Below are positions 8,099 to 15,955 of a stretch of DNA of 64,000 bases, in pieces; position 1 is the stretch's first letter; every line of letters starts with the position of its first letter. The stretch is from Bog-532 sp963824545 (GTDB lineage: Bacteria > Actinomycetota > Actinomycetes > Streptosporangiales > Streptosporangiaceae): assembly GCA_963824545.1 (NCBI GenBank), contig CAWGPP010000006.1, positions 372,001-436,000 of the forward strand, read 5' to 3'. The position numbers and the translations under genes are program-made. The notes beneath the pieces are model-generated. The model was not told the origin of the DNA. It was given only the letters and a program-made list of their open reading frames with translations, and did not search any database.

Positions 8099-8313
8099 GC
8101 GTCCCCGAGCCGGGCCAGGCTGCGCAGCAGCAGCAGCGCCACCGCCTCGCGTTCGGTGTCGATGATCCGGCGCGCGGACCCGTCCCGGTTCGTGCGCGGC
8201 GGCGCGGTCGCCGACGCGTCGATCCGCTCAGCGGTGGAGGAGCTCAGGTCGAGCACGATGCCGACCGCCACGTCCCGGCGCGCCCGGTCGATCCGCGAGG
8301 TCAAAGCTCTCAT
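8099..8313 (-). pseudogene. N-terminal VWA (NorD/CbbO-like) fragment fused to the SDR remnant
   Basis: The minus-strand frame from the ATG at 8313, with AGGAAGGG about 11 bases upstream, encodes DVAVGIVLDLSSSTAERID. This is the start of a von Willebrand A domain with a D-L-S-x-S-T metal-binding (MIDAS-like) motif. It then reads RRIIDTEREAVALLLLRSLA and RLGDAG, the layout of NorD/CbbO-type activation proteins. It breaks off at about 8100, where an SDR begins in another frame. Hybrid and presumably non-functional. Confidence 0.5.
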
Positions 8314-8506
8314 CGTTGTGCCGACCCTTCCTGGGCTGTGCGCCGGATCACATCAAGTTGGCATAATGTCATACCATTGCCAAGGGCTCAAGATGTCTCA
8401 GTTTGATAACGGGCGGCTGCCGGGCGCCCCACCTGCGCGAAAGCCGGGACACCCCGCGCCCTAACCTTCGCGAAAGCCCCGACGCCCGCGCGCTTAGGCT
8501 GCTGGT

Positions 8507-9391
8507 ATGGCTGATATCCGGGTCGGCACGGCGTCGTGGACGGACAAGACCCTGATCGAGTCGGGGTGGTACCCGCCGGAGGCGAACAACGCCGAGAAAC
8601 GCCTGCGCTACTACACCCGTCAGTTCCCGCTGGTGGAGGTGGACTCCACCTACTACGCGCTGCCCGCGGAGCAGACCGCGGCCGCCTGGGCGCAACGGTC
8701 CCCGAAGGGGTTCACCTTCAACATCAAGGCGTTCAGCCTGTTCACGCAACACCCCACGCGGATCGCCGCGCTGCCCAAGGACCTGCGGCCCGCCGCGGAG
8801 AAGGCCGCCAAGGGCAAGCCGAACGTCTACCTTAAGGACGCCGGCCCGGAGCTGACCGAGCAGGCCTGGGAGCGTTTCCTGGCCGCGCTGGAGCCGCTCC
8901 GGCAGACCGGGCGGCTCGGCGCGATCCTGTTCCAGTTCCCGCAATGGTTCGTGATCGGCCGGTCCCGGAAGGACTACATCCTGTCCGTCGCCGAGCGGGT
9001 CGCCCCACGCCAGGTCTGCATCGAGTTCCGGAACAAAACCTGGATGAGCGAGGACAACCGCGCGGAGACGCTGGCCTTCCTGGCCGATCACCGGCTGCCC
9101 TACGTCTGCGTGGACGAGCCGCAGGGCTACCCCAGCTCCGTCCCCCCGGTGGTGGCCGCCACCGCGCCGCTGGCCGTGGTCCGCATGCACGGCCATTCCG
9201 AGAAATGGGACAGCCACGACATCCAGGAGAAGTTCCGTTACCGGTATTCGGAGAACGAGCTGAAGGAATGGGTGCCCAAAGTCCGCTCGCTGGCCGCCGA
9301 GGCGGACACCACGCACGTCCTGTTCAACAACTGCTACAGCGATGACGCCCAGGTCAACGCGCAGCAGCTGGTGGGCTTGCTCGGCGCCTGA
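8507..9391 (+). CDS. DUF72 domain protein
   Basis: 294-residue TIM-barrel-like DUF72 protein with the family signatures VGTASWTDKTLIESGWYPP, EVDSTYYALP, GFTFNIKAFSLFT and LGAILFQFP, followed by VCIEFRNKTW, VVRMHGHSEKW and THVLFNNCYSDDAQVNAQQL. The family is widespread, sometimes near DNA-repair genes, but its reaction is unknown. The gene stands alone and ends before a strong bidirectional terminator. Confidence 0.9.
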   Translation: MADIRVGTASWTDKTLIESGWYPPEANNAEKRLRYYTRQFPLVEVDSTYYALPAEQTAAAWAQRSPKGFTFNIKAFSLFTQHPTRIAALPKDLRPAAEKAAKGKPNVYLKDAGPELTEQAWERFLAALEPLRQTGRLGAILFQFPQWFVIGRSRKDYILSVAERVAPRQVCIEFRNKTWMSEDNRAETLAFLADHRLPYVCVDEPQGYPSSVPPVVAATAPLAVVRMHGHSEKWDSHDIQEKFRYRYSENELKEWVPKVRSLAAEADTTHVLFNNCYSDDAQVNAQQLVGLLGA

Positions 9392-9405
9392 GCAGCGTCC
9401 CGGCC

Positions 9406-9458
9406 GGAGGTTGGGGAGCATAGTCAGTGAATAGCGATGACTATGCTCCCCAACCTCC
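9406..9458. terminator. Perfect 21-bp bidirectional terminator hairpin
   Basis: The arms at 9406-9426 and 9438-9458 are perfectly complementary over 21 nt with an 11-nt loop. It lies between the convergent DUF72 and MetE-like genes, ending 5 bases before the latter's stop. No long T tract follows, which is common in actinomycetes. Confidence 0.8.
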
Positions 9459-9462
9459 TCGT

Positions 9463-10776
9463 CTAGGGCCAGAGGCGCTGGGAGGCCAGGCGGGCCCCGG
9501 CCGCGAGATCCGTCAGCTTGGCCCAGACGATCTCCGGATGGCCGACCCGGCCGCCCAGCCCGCAGTCCGTCCCCGCGATGACGTTCTCCCGCCCGACCAG
9601 CCGGGCGAACCGGATCAGCCGCTGCGCGACGAGTTCCGGGTGCTCGATGATGTCCGAGGCGTGCCCGGCCACGCCGGGCATGAGGGACTTCCCGTCCGGC
9701 AGCGCCGTCTCCTCCCAGACGGCCCACTCGTGCTCGTGCCGCGGGTTGGCGGCCTCCACCGAATAGCATCCGGCGCGGACCGTCAGCACCAGGTCCACCA
9801 GGTCGCGCAGCGGGATGTCGTCGCGATGCGGGCCGTGGTGGCTGCCCCAGCAGATGTGCAGCCGGACCTGCTCTTCCGGCAGCCCGCGCAGCGCGTAGTT
9901 GAGCGCCTCGATGCGCAGCGCCGCGTACCGGCGGTACTCCGGCACCGTCATCTCCGGGAACATCTGCCAGCCGTCGGGCAGGTCCGGGTCGTCCACCTGC
10001 AGGATCAGCCCCGCGTCGATAATGGCCTGGTACTCCTCGCGCAGCACGTCGGCGATGGCGAACAGGAACGACTCCTGGTCGGGGTAGAACTCGTTGCGGA
10101 GCCAGTGCTCGACCGTGCCCGGGGTAATGGCCGGCAGGAACGCCTGCACGCCGTCGTGTCCCCCCGCCGCCACGGCGAGCCGCTCGATGTCGGCGCGCAC
10201 GCTGACCGTGCCCGTGTACCGCAGTGGCCCGGTACAGAAGTACGCCGTGACCGGCCCAGGCTCCGCCGTGGCCGCGCCCGCCGACCCCGCCGTCCCCGCT
10301 GCACCTGGTGTCCCCGCCGTCCCCGCCGCGTCCGGCGTCTCCTCTGGGCCCGCCGTTCCCGCCACGCCTGCCGCCGGTATGGCCGTCCCCGCCGCGTCCG
10401 CCGTCGGAGCGGCGGCTCCGAACCGGAACCCGCCCAGCCCAGCCGCGAAGAATCCGGGGAAGTCCCGGCGGTCCCGGCCGGTCACCCCGGCGTTCGGCGG
10501 CTCGTAGGTACCGGGCGGGAAGACGCGTTCCTCGAATCCGGCCATCCGGTCCCTGATGTACCCGATGAACAGGCCCCGCTTGGAGATCTCCCCGTCGTTA
10601 ACGATGTCGACGCCCGCCGCGACCTGCTGCTTCACCACAGCGGCCACGGCACCGGGCAGCGCCTCCCGGAAGGCTGTCTCCCTGGCCGGCCCAGCCGCGA
10701 ACAGGCGCTGCAGGTCGGCCGGCCTCGGTAGCGCACCCGCATGCGACACCAGGATCCGGTCGGTACTGCGCATCAT
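9463..10776 (-). CDS. MetE-C / cobalamin-independent methionine synthase-like protein
   Basis: 437 residues, a stand-alone member of the MetE C-terminal barrel family found outside methionine biosynthesis. Visible features are VSHAGALPRPADLQ, VAAGVDIVNDGEISK, LILQVDDPDLPDG, VRLHICWGSH (His and Cys zinc ligands) and VIAGTDCGLGGRVGHPE (second Cys ligand region). It probably moves a methyl or alkyl thiol group; substrate unknown. Around residues 125-175 the barrel is interrupted by an Ala/Gly/Thr/Pro-rich low-complexity insertion absent from typical homologues. Two ATGs (10776, 10773) follow GAGGAGAC. The upstream gene is divergent. Confidence 0.75.
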   Translation of the reverse strand: MMRSTDRILVSHAGALPRPADLQRLFAAGPARETAFREALPGAVAAVVKQQVAAGVDIVNDGEISKRGLFIGYIRDRMAGFEERVFPPGTYEPPNAGVTGRDRRDFPGFFAAGLGGFRFGAAAPTADAAGTAIPAAGVAGTAGPEETPDAAGTAGTPGAAGTAGSAGAATAEPGPVTAYFCTGPLRYTGTVSVRADIERLAVAAGGHDGVQAFLPAITPGTVEHWLRNEFYPDQESFLFAIADVLREEYQAIIDAGLILQVDDPDLPDGWQMFPEMTVPEYRRYAALRIEALNYALRGLPEEQVRLHICWGSHHGPHRDDIPLRDLVDLVLTVRAGCYSVEAANPRHEHEWAVWEETALPDGKSLMPGVAGHASDIIEHPELVAQRLIRFARLVGRENVIAGTDCGLGGRVGHPEIVWAKLTDLAAGARLASQRLWP

Positions 10777-10948
10777 CGTCCGTCTCCTCGATCGCCAGGG
10801 CTGACGCTGGTCTGAGCGGTAACGCGGCATTTGGTCCGGTTTGGTCCGTTAATGTCCACGATGCCAGGCCGGCGTCTCACTTGCCAGGCTCTTTATCCCG
10901 AATGCGGACCCGCTTATGCTCGGGCCAAGGATCACCCCGGGAGGAACC

Positions 10949-12445
10949 ATGGCCCGCATCGCCCTTCCCGCTGCCTCACTTTCCCGTGTCGACTTCGGCG
11001 CGCCGTCGGCGGAGCGCGATATCGAGCGTGGCCTCGGCGAATACTTCGTCGAATCCGAGGCCTATGAACGGGTCCGCAGCGGCGCCAAGCGGATCGTGAT
11101 CGGCAGCCGGGGAATCGGGAAGAGCGCGATTTTCCAGGTGCTGGCGCAGCGCGAGCGGGATGCGGGCAGTTTCGTTATCGAGCTTACGCCGGAGGACTAC
11201 TCCTACGAACTGCTCGGCCAGACGATGACCGCCGAGCAGAACGGCTCCTGGGCCAAGCTCGGCGCGTACGCGGTGGCCTGGAAGTACCTGATCTACGTCC
11301 TGCTCATGAAGGAGATCTCGAAGAAACGGTCGGCAGTAAAGAAGGGCGCCGGAAACGAGATTTACAAATACGTCCGGGACAATCACTCCAATCAGCAGGC
11401 CAGCAAACTATCCGCCCTGGTCTCCTACCTGAAGCGAATGGAAGGCATCAAGCTCGGGAAATACGAGGCGAGTATCCGTGCCCGTGAGCTGGAGAAGCTC
11501 TACAAGCTCGAGGAGATACACGCCCTGGTGCCCTCGCTCAAGGAGATCGCCAGCCACAAGCGGATCGTGGTGCTCGTCGACGAGCTGGACCGGGGGTGGG
11601 ATTCCTCCGAGGACGCCCGGGCGTTCGTCGCGGGACTGTTCCAGGCGTGCATCTCGGTCAACGCGATCCACAAGAACCTGCGGGTGTACATGTCGCTGCG
11701 GCAGGAACTCTACGACGACATCCCGGAGCTCTACGACGACGCGCAGAAATACCGCGACCTGATCGAGACGATCCAGTGGAACGAGGCGTCCCTGCTCAAG
11801 CTGATCGCCAAGCGGATCCGGCACTCGCTCCCCACCCTGGCCGACAGCGACGACCGGGTGGCCTGGGAGTCGCTGTTCGCCAGCGTCCCGGGACCGCGGG
11901 ACAACAGCTCATTCCACTACATGATCAACCGGACGCTCTACCGGCCGCGGGAGATCATCCAGTTCTGCAGCCAGTCCGCCGAGCAGGCCCGTGATCTCGG
12001 CGGCCGGGTGCCGCTCAGGTACGCCGCGGTCCGGGACGCCGAGAGCACCTACTCCAGCGAGCGCGCCAGGGACATCGCCGCCGAATTCCGGTTCCAGTAC
12101 CCCGGGCTGCTGAACGTCTTCGACGCGTTCCGCGGTAAGGCCACGCGCGGGCTGGAGCGCGACGACGTGGAGTTCCTGTGCCTGGAGCTCATCACCCGCG
12201 AGATCCCGTCCCGCGACACGGAGGACTGGCTGGACGGCTGCACCCCCGACGGCTTAATAGAGATCCTCTGGAACGTCGGGTTCCTGCTGGCCGAGGGGGT
12301 CCGGAGCAACGGCCGGCGCCGGGCGGGCAGCGAGGCGTTCCTTGGCGTCCATCAGGTGCCGCACCTCAACATCGCGGCCGCCCGGAACTTCCAGGTCCAC
12401 CCCATGTTCTGGGCGCACCTCGGGTCTGGCAACGGCGCCCGGTGA
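10949..12445 (+). CDS. P-loop ATPase, Sll1717-like
   Basis: 498 residues. Walker A is GSRGIGKSA at residues 52-60; Walker B is KRIVVLVDELDRGWD (Asp211-Glu212), the DELDRGW signature of Sll1717-type ATPases. The rest is helical with many charged residues and a sensor-like region (HYMINRTLYRPREIIQFCSQ). ATG 10949 has GGGAGGAA upstream. These proteins turn up in accessory regions and some are suspected defence or stress ATPases, but the function is unknown. The gene is monocistronic and ends 13 bp from mftR on the other strand; no effector gene lies beside it. Confidence 0.72.
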   Translation: MARIALPAASLSRVDFGAPSAERDIERGLGEYFVESEAYERVRSGAKRIVIGSRGIGKSAIFQVLAQRERDAGSFVIELTPEDYSYELLGQTMTAEQNGSWAKLGAYAVAWKYLIYVLLMKEISKKRSAVKKGAGNEIYKYVRDNHSNQQASKLSALVSYLKRMEGIKLGKYEASIRARELEKLYKLEEIHALVPSLKEIASHKRIVVLVDELDRGWDSSEDARAFVAGLFQACISVNAIHKNLRVYMSLRQELYDDIPELYDDAQKYRDLIETIQWNEASLLKLIAKRIRHSLPTLADSDDRVAWESLFASVPGPRDNSSFHYMINRTLYRPREIIQFCSQSAEQARDLGGRVPLRYAAVRDAESTYSSERARDIAAEFRFQYPGLLNVFDAFRGKATRGLERDDVEFLCLELITREIPSRDTEDWLDGCTPDGLIEILWNVGFLLAEGVRSNGRRRAGSEAFLGVHQVPHLNIAAARNFQVHPMFWAHLGSGNGAR

Positions 12446-12458
12446 CAGCCGGCGGCGG

Positions 12459-13121
12459 CTAGCTGCCGGGCGCGGTCATCCGGTCCAGGCGCTGTTCGGC
12501 GAACGTCATCGCGTCGGGGGAGAAGCCGGCCGCCAGCGCGGCCAGCGCCGCGTCCAGGTAGACGGTCAGGTCGCCGTCGCCGCGCGTGCTCCACCGGTCG
12601 TAGGCGGCGCGGCACGCGGCCAGCGTGGACCGGCCGACGGCCAGCGGGTACAGCGACCCGGGTGGCTGCCCGATGCGGGACGCCACGAACTCGCTGATCA
12701 CGCGCTCCCAGGCGTCGTAATGGACGGCCGCGCTGGCCTGCAGGGCGGGCAGCGAGCGGATCAGGTTCATCCGGGCGCGCAGTTCCCTGACGTCATCCGC
12801 GCGGTAGTGGTTCGCGGTCACCACGGCCTGCCGGATCGCGTCCATCATCGGCACCGACGGCGGCACCTGGGCCAGGGCCTCCCTGATCACGCTGACCTCG
12901 GAGTCGAACTCGCCCCACAGCACGCTGGCCTTCGAATCGAAGTAACGGAAGAACGTCCGCCTGCTCACGCCGGCCTCGGCCGCGATCTGCTCGATGGGGG
13001 TCTCGTCGAAACCCTGCTCGGTGAACAGCCGGAGCGCGATCACTTCCAGCGTCCGCCGGCTGGTACCCGGAGGCCTGCCGCGGCGCGCCGCCCCCTCTTC
13101 CGCTTGCTGTAGATCGTCCAT
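12459..13121 (-). CDS. mftR: Mycofactocin system TetR-type regulator
   Basis: 220-residue TetR-family repressor. The N-terminal helix-turn-helix reads LRLFTEQGFDETPIEQIAAE, then AGVSRRTFFRYFDSKASVLW. The C-terminal ligand domain has the MftR-type LRARMNLIRSLPALQASAAV. It is divergent from mftA across 121 bp, the normal position for mftR. In characterised systems MftR responds to long-chain acyl-CoA and controls the mft genes; I infer the same here. A 12-bp imperfect inverted repeat sits between the two genes. Confidence 0.85.
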   Translation of the reverse strand: MDDLQQAEEGAARRGRPPGTSRRTLEVIALRLFTEQGFDETPIEQIAAEAGVSRRTFFRYFDSKASVLWGEFDSEVSVIREALAQVPPSVPMMDAIRQAVVTANHYRADDVRELRARMNLIRSLPALQASAAVHYDAWERVISEFVASRIGQPPGSLYPLAVGRSTLAACRAAYDRWSTRGDGDLTVYLDAALAALAAGFSPDAMTFAEQRLDRMTAPGS

Positions 13122-13159
13122 GAATTCGTTTCAAGTCTAGTCCGGCCTCTTGATCGCGG

Positions 13160-13200
13160 CACCGTGTGACGTTAACGTAAAAAATATTCGTCACGCTGTG
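13160..13200. promoter_or_regulatory. Candidate MftR operator between mftR and mftA
   Basis: Inverted repeat with 12-nt arms (13160-13171 and 13189-13200; 10 of 12 positions pair) around an AT-rich 17-nt spacer. The inner GTGACG/CGTCAC is perfect. It lies 43 bp before mftA and 39 bp before mftR. Position and symmetry fit a TetR-type site, but the protein contact is inferred. Confidence 0.5.
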
Positions 13201-13242
13201 CCGAAATGAGACGCCCGCGTTTCCGCACGTAGAGGAGCTGGC

Positions 13243-13371
13243 ATGAGCAAGCAGTCCACGGCATCCGAGCCCCGCACCGATACCCGCGGACCGGCCCCCG
13301 ACGCCGAGACCGATGCCGAGGAACTGCTGATTGAGGAGATCTCGATTGATGGCATGTGCGGTGTCTACTAG
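13243..13371 (+). CDS. mftA: Mycofactocin precursor peptide
   Basis: A 42-residue peptide: acidic leader (EPRTDTRGPAPDAETDAEE), helix ELLIEEISIDG and the conserved core IDGMCGVY at the extreme C-terminus. In known systems the radical-SAM enzyme MftC decarboxylates and cross-links the terminal Val-Tyr, and MftE then releases the modified dipeptide. ATG 13243 has AGAGGAG 7 bases upstream. The last 23 bases overlap the start of mftC, and the ribosome site for mftC lies inside this gene. The usual intervening mftB is absent. Confidence 0.95.
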   Translation: MSKQSTASEPRTDTRGPAPDAETDAEELLIEEISIDGMCGVY

Positions 13372-14746
13372 CACAGCGGCGCCGCTGCCCCTGGTCGAGC
13401 AGTTCCAGTTTGGCCTCGACGCTCCGATCTGCCTGACCTGGGAGCTCACCTACGCGTGCAACCTGGCCTGCCGGCACTGCCTGTCCAGTTCCGGCCGCCG
13501 GGATCCGCGTGAGCTGTCGACCGCCGAATGTAAGGCGGTCATCGACGAGCTGGAGCGCATGCAGGTCTTTTACGTCAACATCGGCGGCGGGGAGCCAACC
13601 GTCCGCCCGGACTTCTGGGAACTCGTCGACTACGCCACCGCGCATCACGTCGGCGTCAAGTTCTCCACCAACGGCGTGAAGATCACCCCGGCGGTGGCCC
13701 GTCAGCTCGCGGCCAGCGACTACGTCGACGTGCAGATCTCTCTGGACGGTTCGACGGCCGAGGTCAACGACGCGGTGCGCGGCACGGGTTCCTACGCAAC
13801 CGCGCTGGCCGCGATGCGCAACCTGGCCGAGGCGGGCTTCGCCGGGTTCAAGATCTCCGTCGTCGTCACCCGGCAGAACGCCGGCCAGCTCGACGAGTTC
13901 AAGGCGATCGCCGACCGGTTCGGCGCTCAGCTGCGGCTCACCCGGCTGCGCCCGTCCGGCCGCGGCGCCGACGTCTGGGATGAGCTGCACCCGACCGCAA
14001 CCCAGCAGCGCGAGCTGTACGACTGGCTGGTCGCGCGCGGTGAGCAGGTGCTGACCGGGGACTCGTTCTTCCATCTGGCCGCGTTCGGCTCGGCCCTGCC
14101 CGGCCTGAACCTGTGCGGCGCCGGCCGGGTGGTCTGCCTGATCGACCCGATCGGCGACGTGTACGCCTGCCCGTTCGCCATCCACGACAATTTCCTGGCC
14201 GGCAACATCCGCGCCCCCGGCGGGTTCGCCGCCGTGTGGCGGCAGGCGCCACTGTTCGCCGAGCTGCGCCAGCCCCAGGGCGGCGGCGCGTGCACGTCCT
14301 GCTCCGCCTACGACGCGTGCCGCGGCGGCTGCATGGCCGCCAAGTTCTTCACCGGCCTGCCCCTTGACGGCCCCGACCCCGAATGCGTCAAGGGCCACGG
14401 CGCCCGCGCGCTGCTGGCGCACGCCGGCGCGCCCACGCCGCGCCCGTCCGGGGACCACTCGCACCGGACGAGCCCGCGTCGTTCCGCGCCGGTGCCGGTA
14501 TCCATCGGCTTGCGCCCGCCTCCGGCCGCGGCGGTCAGCCCGCCGGGCCGCCCCCCCGGCCGCCTGCCCGACCGCGCGTGCGACGAGAACCCGCTGGCTG
14601 GCTTCATGCCCGAAGCCCCACTAACACCGAGCCGTCCCGGCCCCGCCCAGCCCGCCCCCGGGCTCGTCCCCAGTCAGGCCGCGCCCCGGCCCGGCCCTGG
14701 CCCCGGTAGGGTCCGGCCGGCCCCGGCCCTGGCAGAGCCCAGGTAG
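13349..14746 (+). CDS. mftC: Mycofactocin radical SAM maturase
   Basis: 465 residues, close match to MftC. The radical-SAM cluster CX3CX2C is ACNLACRHC (Cys37, 41, 44), followed by VNIGGGEPTVRPDFWEL and GVKFSTNGVKIT. The SPASM auxiliary-cluster region contains LNLCGAGRVVCLIDPIG, CPFAIHDNF, CTSCSAYDACRGGC and DPECVKGHG. The conserved tail DENPLAGF is present, then about 35 extra Pro/Ala-rich residues. The ATG at 13349 is chosen because GAGGAG at 13333-13338 precedes it by 10 bases; GTG 13361 is an alternative. It modifies MftA and normally needs the RRE chaperone MftB, for which there is no gene here. Confidence 0.93.
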   Translation: MACAVSTSTAAPLPLVEQFQFGLDAPICLTWELTYACNLACRHCLSSSGRRDPRELSTAECKAVIDELERMQVFYVNIGGGEPTVRPDFWELVDYATAHHVGVKFSTNGVKITPAVARQLAASDYVDVQISLDGSTAEVNDAVRGTGSYATALAAMRNLAEAGFAGFKISVVVTRQNAGQLDEFKAIADRFGAQLRLTRLRPSGRGADVWDELHPTATQQRELYDWLVARGEQVLTGDSFFHLAAFGSALPGLNLCGAGRVVCLIDPIGDVYACPFAIHDNFLAGNIRAPGGFAAVWRQAPLFAELRQPQGGGACTSCSAYDACRGGCMAAKFFTGLPLDGPDPECVKGHGARALLAHAGAPTPRPSGDHSHRTSPRRSAPVPVSIGLRPPPAAAVSPPGRPPGRLPDRACDENPLAGFMPEAPLTPSRPGPAQPAPGLVPSQAAPRPGPGPGRVRPAPALAEPR

Positions 14747-14814
14747 GCGTCGCGCTGCCCTCGGCAGGGCGAGGCCTCGGCCAGGCCCCTTCATGATCGG
14801 CCTTCCGTTCTGGG

Positions 14815-15159
14815 AGACGGTCCCCGCCGGTGCCCATGGTGGAGCCGGTCGACATCTCCAACGCGATCGTCTGGCTGGTCTCCGACGACGCCCGCTACGT
14901 CACCGGGGTGACCAGGGCCACCCGTGAGCACGAGGACATCCGCCAGGGCCCCGAGCCGCGCCCGTTGGCGGCCCGGCTGCCGCGGCTCGACGTACTGCTG
15001 GACACCTCCGGCGAGCAGGACGCCGACCTGGCCCGGCTGGGGCACGGCCGGATGCTGCTGGCCCACACGTACCGGGATATCGCGCCCGCGCTCGCCACCC
15101 TGTTCACCGGCTTAGCCGTGGCCGCCAGCTCGGGCCCGGACCAGGCCCGCCCACGCTAG
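14815..15159 (+). pseudogene. Hybrid fragment: tail of a mycofactocin-coupled SDR joined to an unknown sequence
   Basis: The first part, VEPVDISNAIVWLVSDDARY then VTGVT, is the C-terminal signature of mycofactocin-dependent SDR dehydrogenases (EPxDISNA, SDEARYxTGVT) without the preceding 230 residues. It continues in frame as RATREHEDIRQGPEPRPLAA, then RLDVLLDTSGEQDADLARLG and AHTYRDIAPALATLFTGLA, which I cannot assign. The only start is a GTG at 14830 with no ribosome site. It ends 8 bases before the next gene's ATG and looks like two gene remnants joined in frame. Confidence 0.55.
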
Positions 15160-15167
15160 GAGGAGCA

Positions 15168-15275
15168 ATGCCCGTCATCATCGTGGCCACCGTCATGCCG
15201 CGGCCCGAGCACCGGGACGAGGTCGGTTACGTGCAGCCGGTTCCGGCCGGCGACCCGGCTAAGGGCGCGCTTTGA
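15168..15275 (+). pseudogene. Antibiotic-biosynthesis-monooxygenase-type gene with an internal in-frame deletion
   Basis: A perfect AGGAGGAG precedes ATG 15168. The 35-residue product begins like quinol-monooxygenase (ABM) proteins (MPVIIVATVMPRPEHRDEV) and ends like them (VQPVPAGDPAKGAL). The roughly 60 residues of ferredoxin-like fold between these ends are missing, with the join near 15225 kept in frame. The TGA overlaps the TTG start of mftE, so the reading frame may survive for translational coupling even though the product cannot fold as an ABM enzyme. Confidence 0.65.
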
Positions 15276-15955
15276 CCGATCTGGCCGCGCTGACCTCGCC
15301 CGAGGCAGCCCACCTGGCGGCCGGCGGCGCGCTGCTCGCGGTGCCGGTCGCCTCCACCGAGCAGCACGGCCCGCACCTGCCGCTGTCCACCGACACCGAT
15401 CTGGCCGTGGCGCTGTGCGCGCGGCTGGCCGCGGCCCGGCCGGATGTCGTCGTCGCGCCGCCGCTGGCGTACGGGTCAAGCGGGGAACACGAGGGCTTCG
15501 CCGGGACGATCTCCATCGGCCAGGAAGCGGTCGAGCTGGTCCTGGTCGAGCTGTGCCGCTCGGCCACCCTGACCTTCCGGCGCGTGCTGCTCGTCTCCAC
15601 TCACGGCGGCAACGCCGAGGCGGTACGCCGCGCCGAGCACCGGCTGCGCGGCGAATCCCGCGACGTGTACGCCTGGCTGCCGCGCTGGCATGGCGACGCG
15701 CACGCCGGGCGTACCGAGACATCCCTGCAGCTGACGCTGGCTCCGCAGCTCGTCCGGATGAATCGCGCCCGGAAGGGCAACACCACGCCGATCGCCGAGC
15801 TGATGCCCGCGCTGCGCGCGTCGGCCGTGCGGGCCGTCAGCCCCAACGGGGTGCTCGGCGACCCGGCCGGAGCCAGCACGGAGGAGGGGCAAGCCGTGCT
15901 CGGCTCGCTGCTGGCGGATCTGGTCGCCGCCGTGGGAGCGTGGTGCGGTGACTGA
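15272..15955 (+). CDS. mftE: Mycofactocin precursor peptide peptidase (creatininase family)
   Basis: 227 residues. Creatininase-fold metal ligands are visible in VPVASTEQHGPHLPLSTDTD (Glu, His, Asp), YGSSGEHEGFAGTISIG and STHGGNAEAV. MftE removes the modified C-terminal dipeptide from MftC-treated MftA, leaving the redox-active precursor of mycofactocin. The TTG start at 15272 overlaps the previous stop. The GTG of the next gene overlaps this gene's end by 8 nt. Intact by inspection. Confidence 0.9.
   Translation: MTDLAALTSPEAAHLAAGGALLAVPVASTEQHGPHLPLSTDTDLAVALCARLAAARPDVVVAPPLAYGSSGEHEGFAGTISIGQEAVELVLVELCRSATLTFRRVLLVSTHGGNAEAVRRAEHRLRGESRDVYAWLPRWHGDAHAGRTETSLQLTLAPQLVRMNRARKGNTTPIAELMPALRASAVRAVSPNGVLGDPAGASTEEGQAVLGSLLADLVAAVGAWCGD

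Noticed and set aside
8345..8395. GGCATAATG…CCATTGCC as an operator
   Set aside because: Only weak, interrupted symmetry; no divergent gene pair depends on it.
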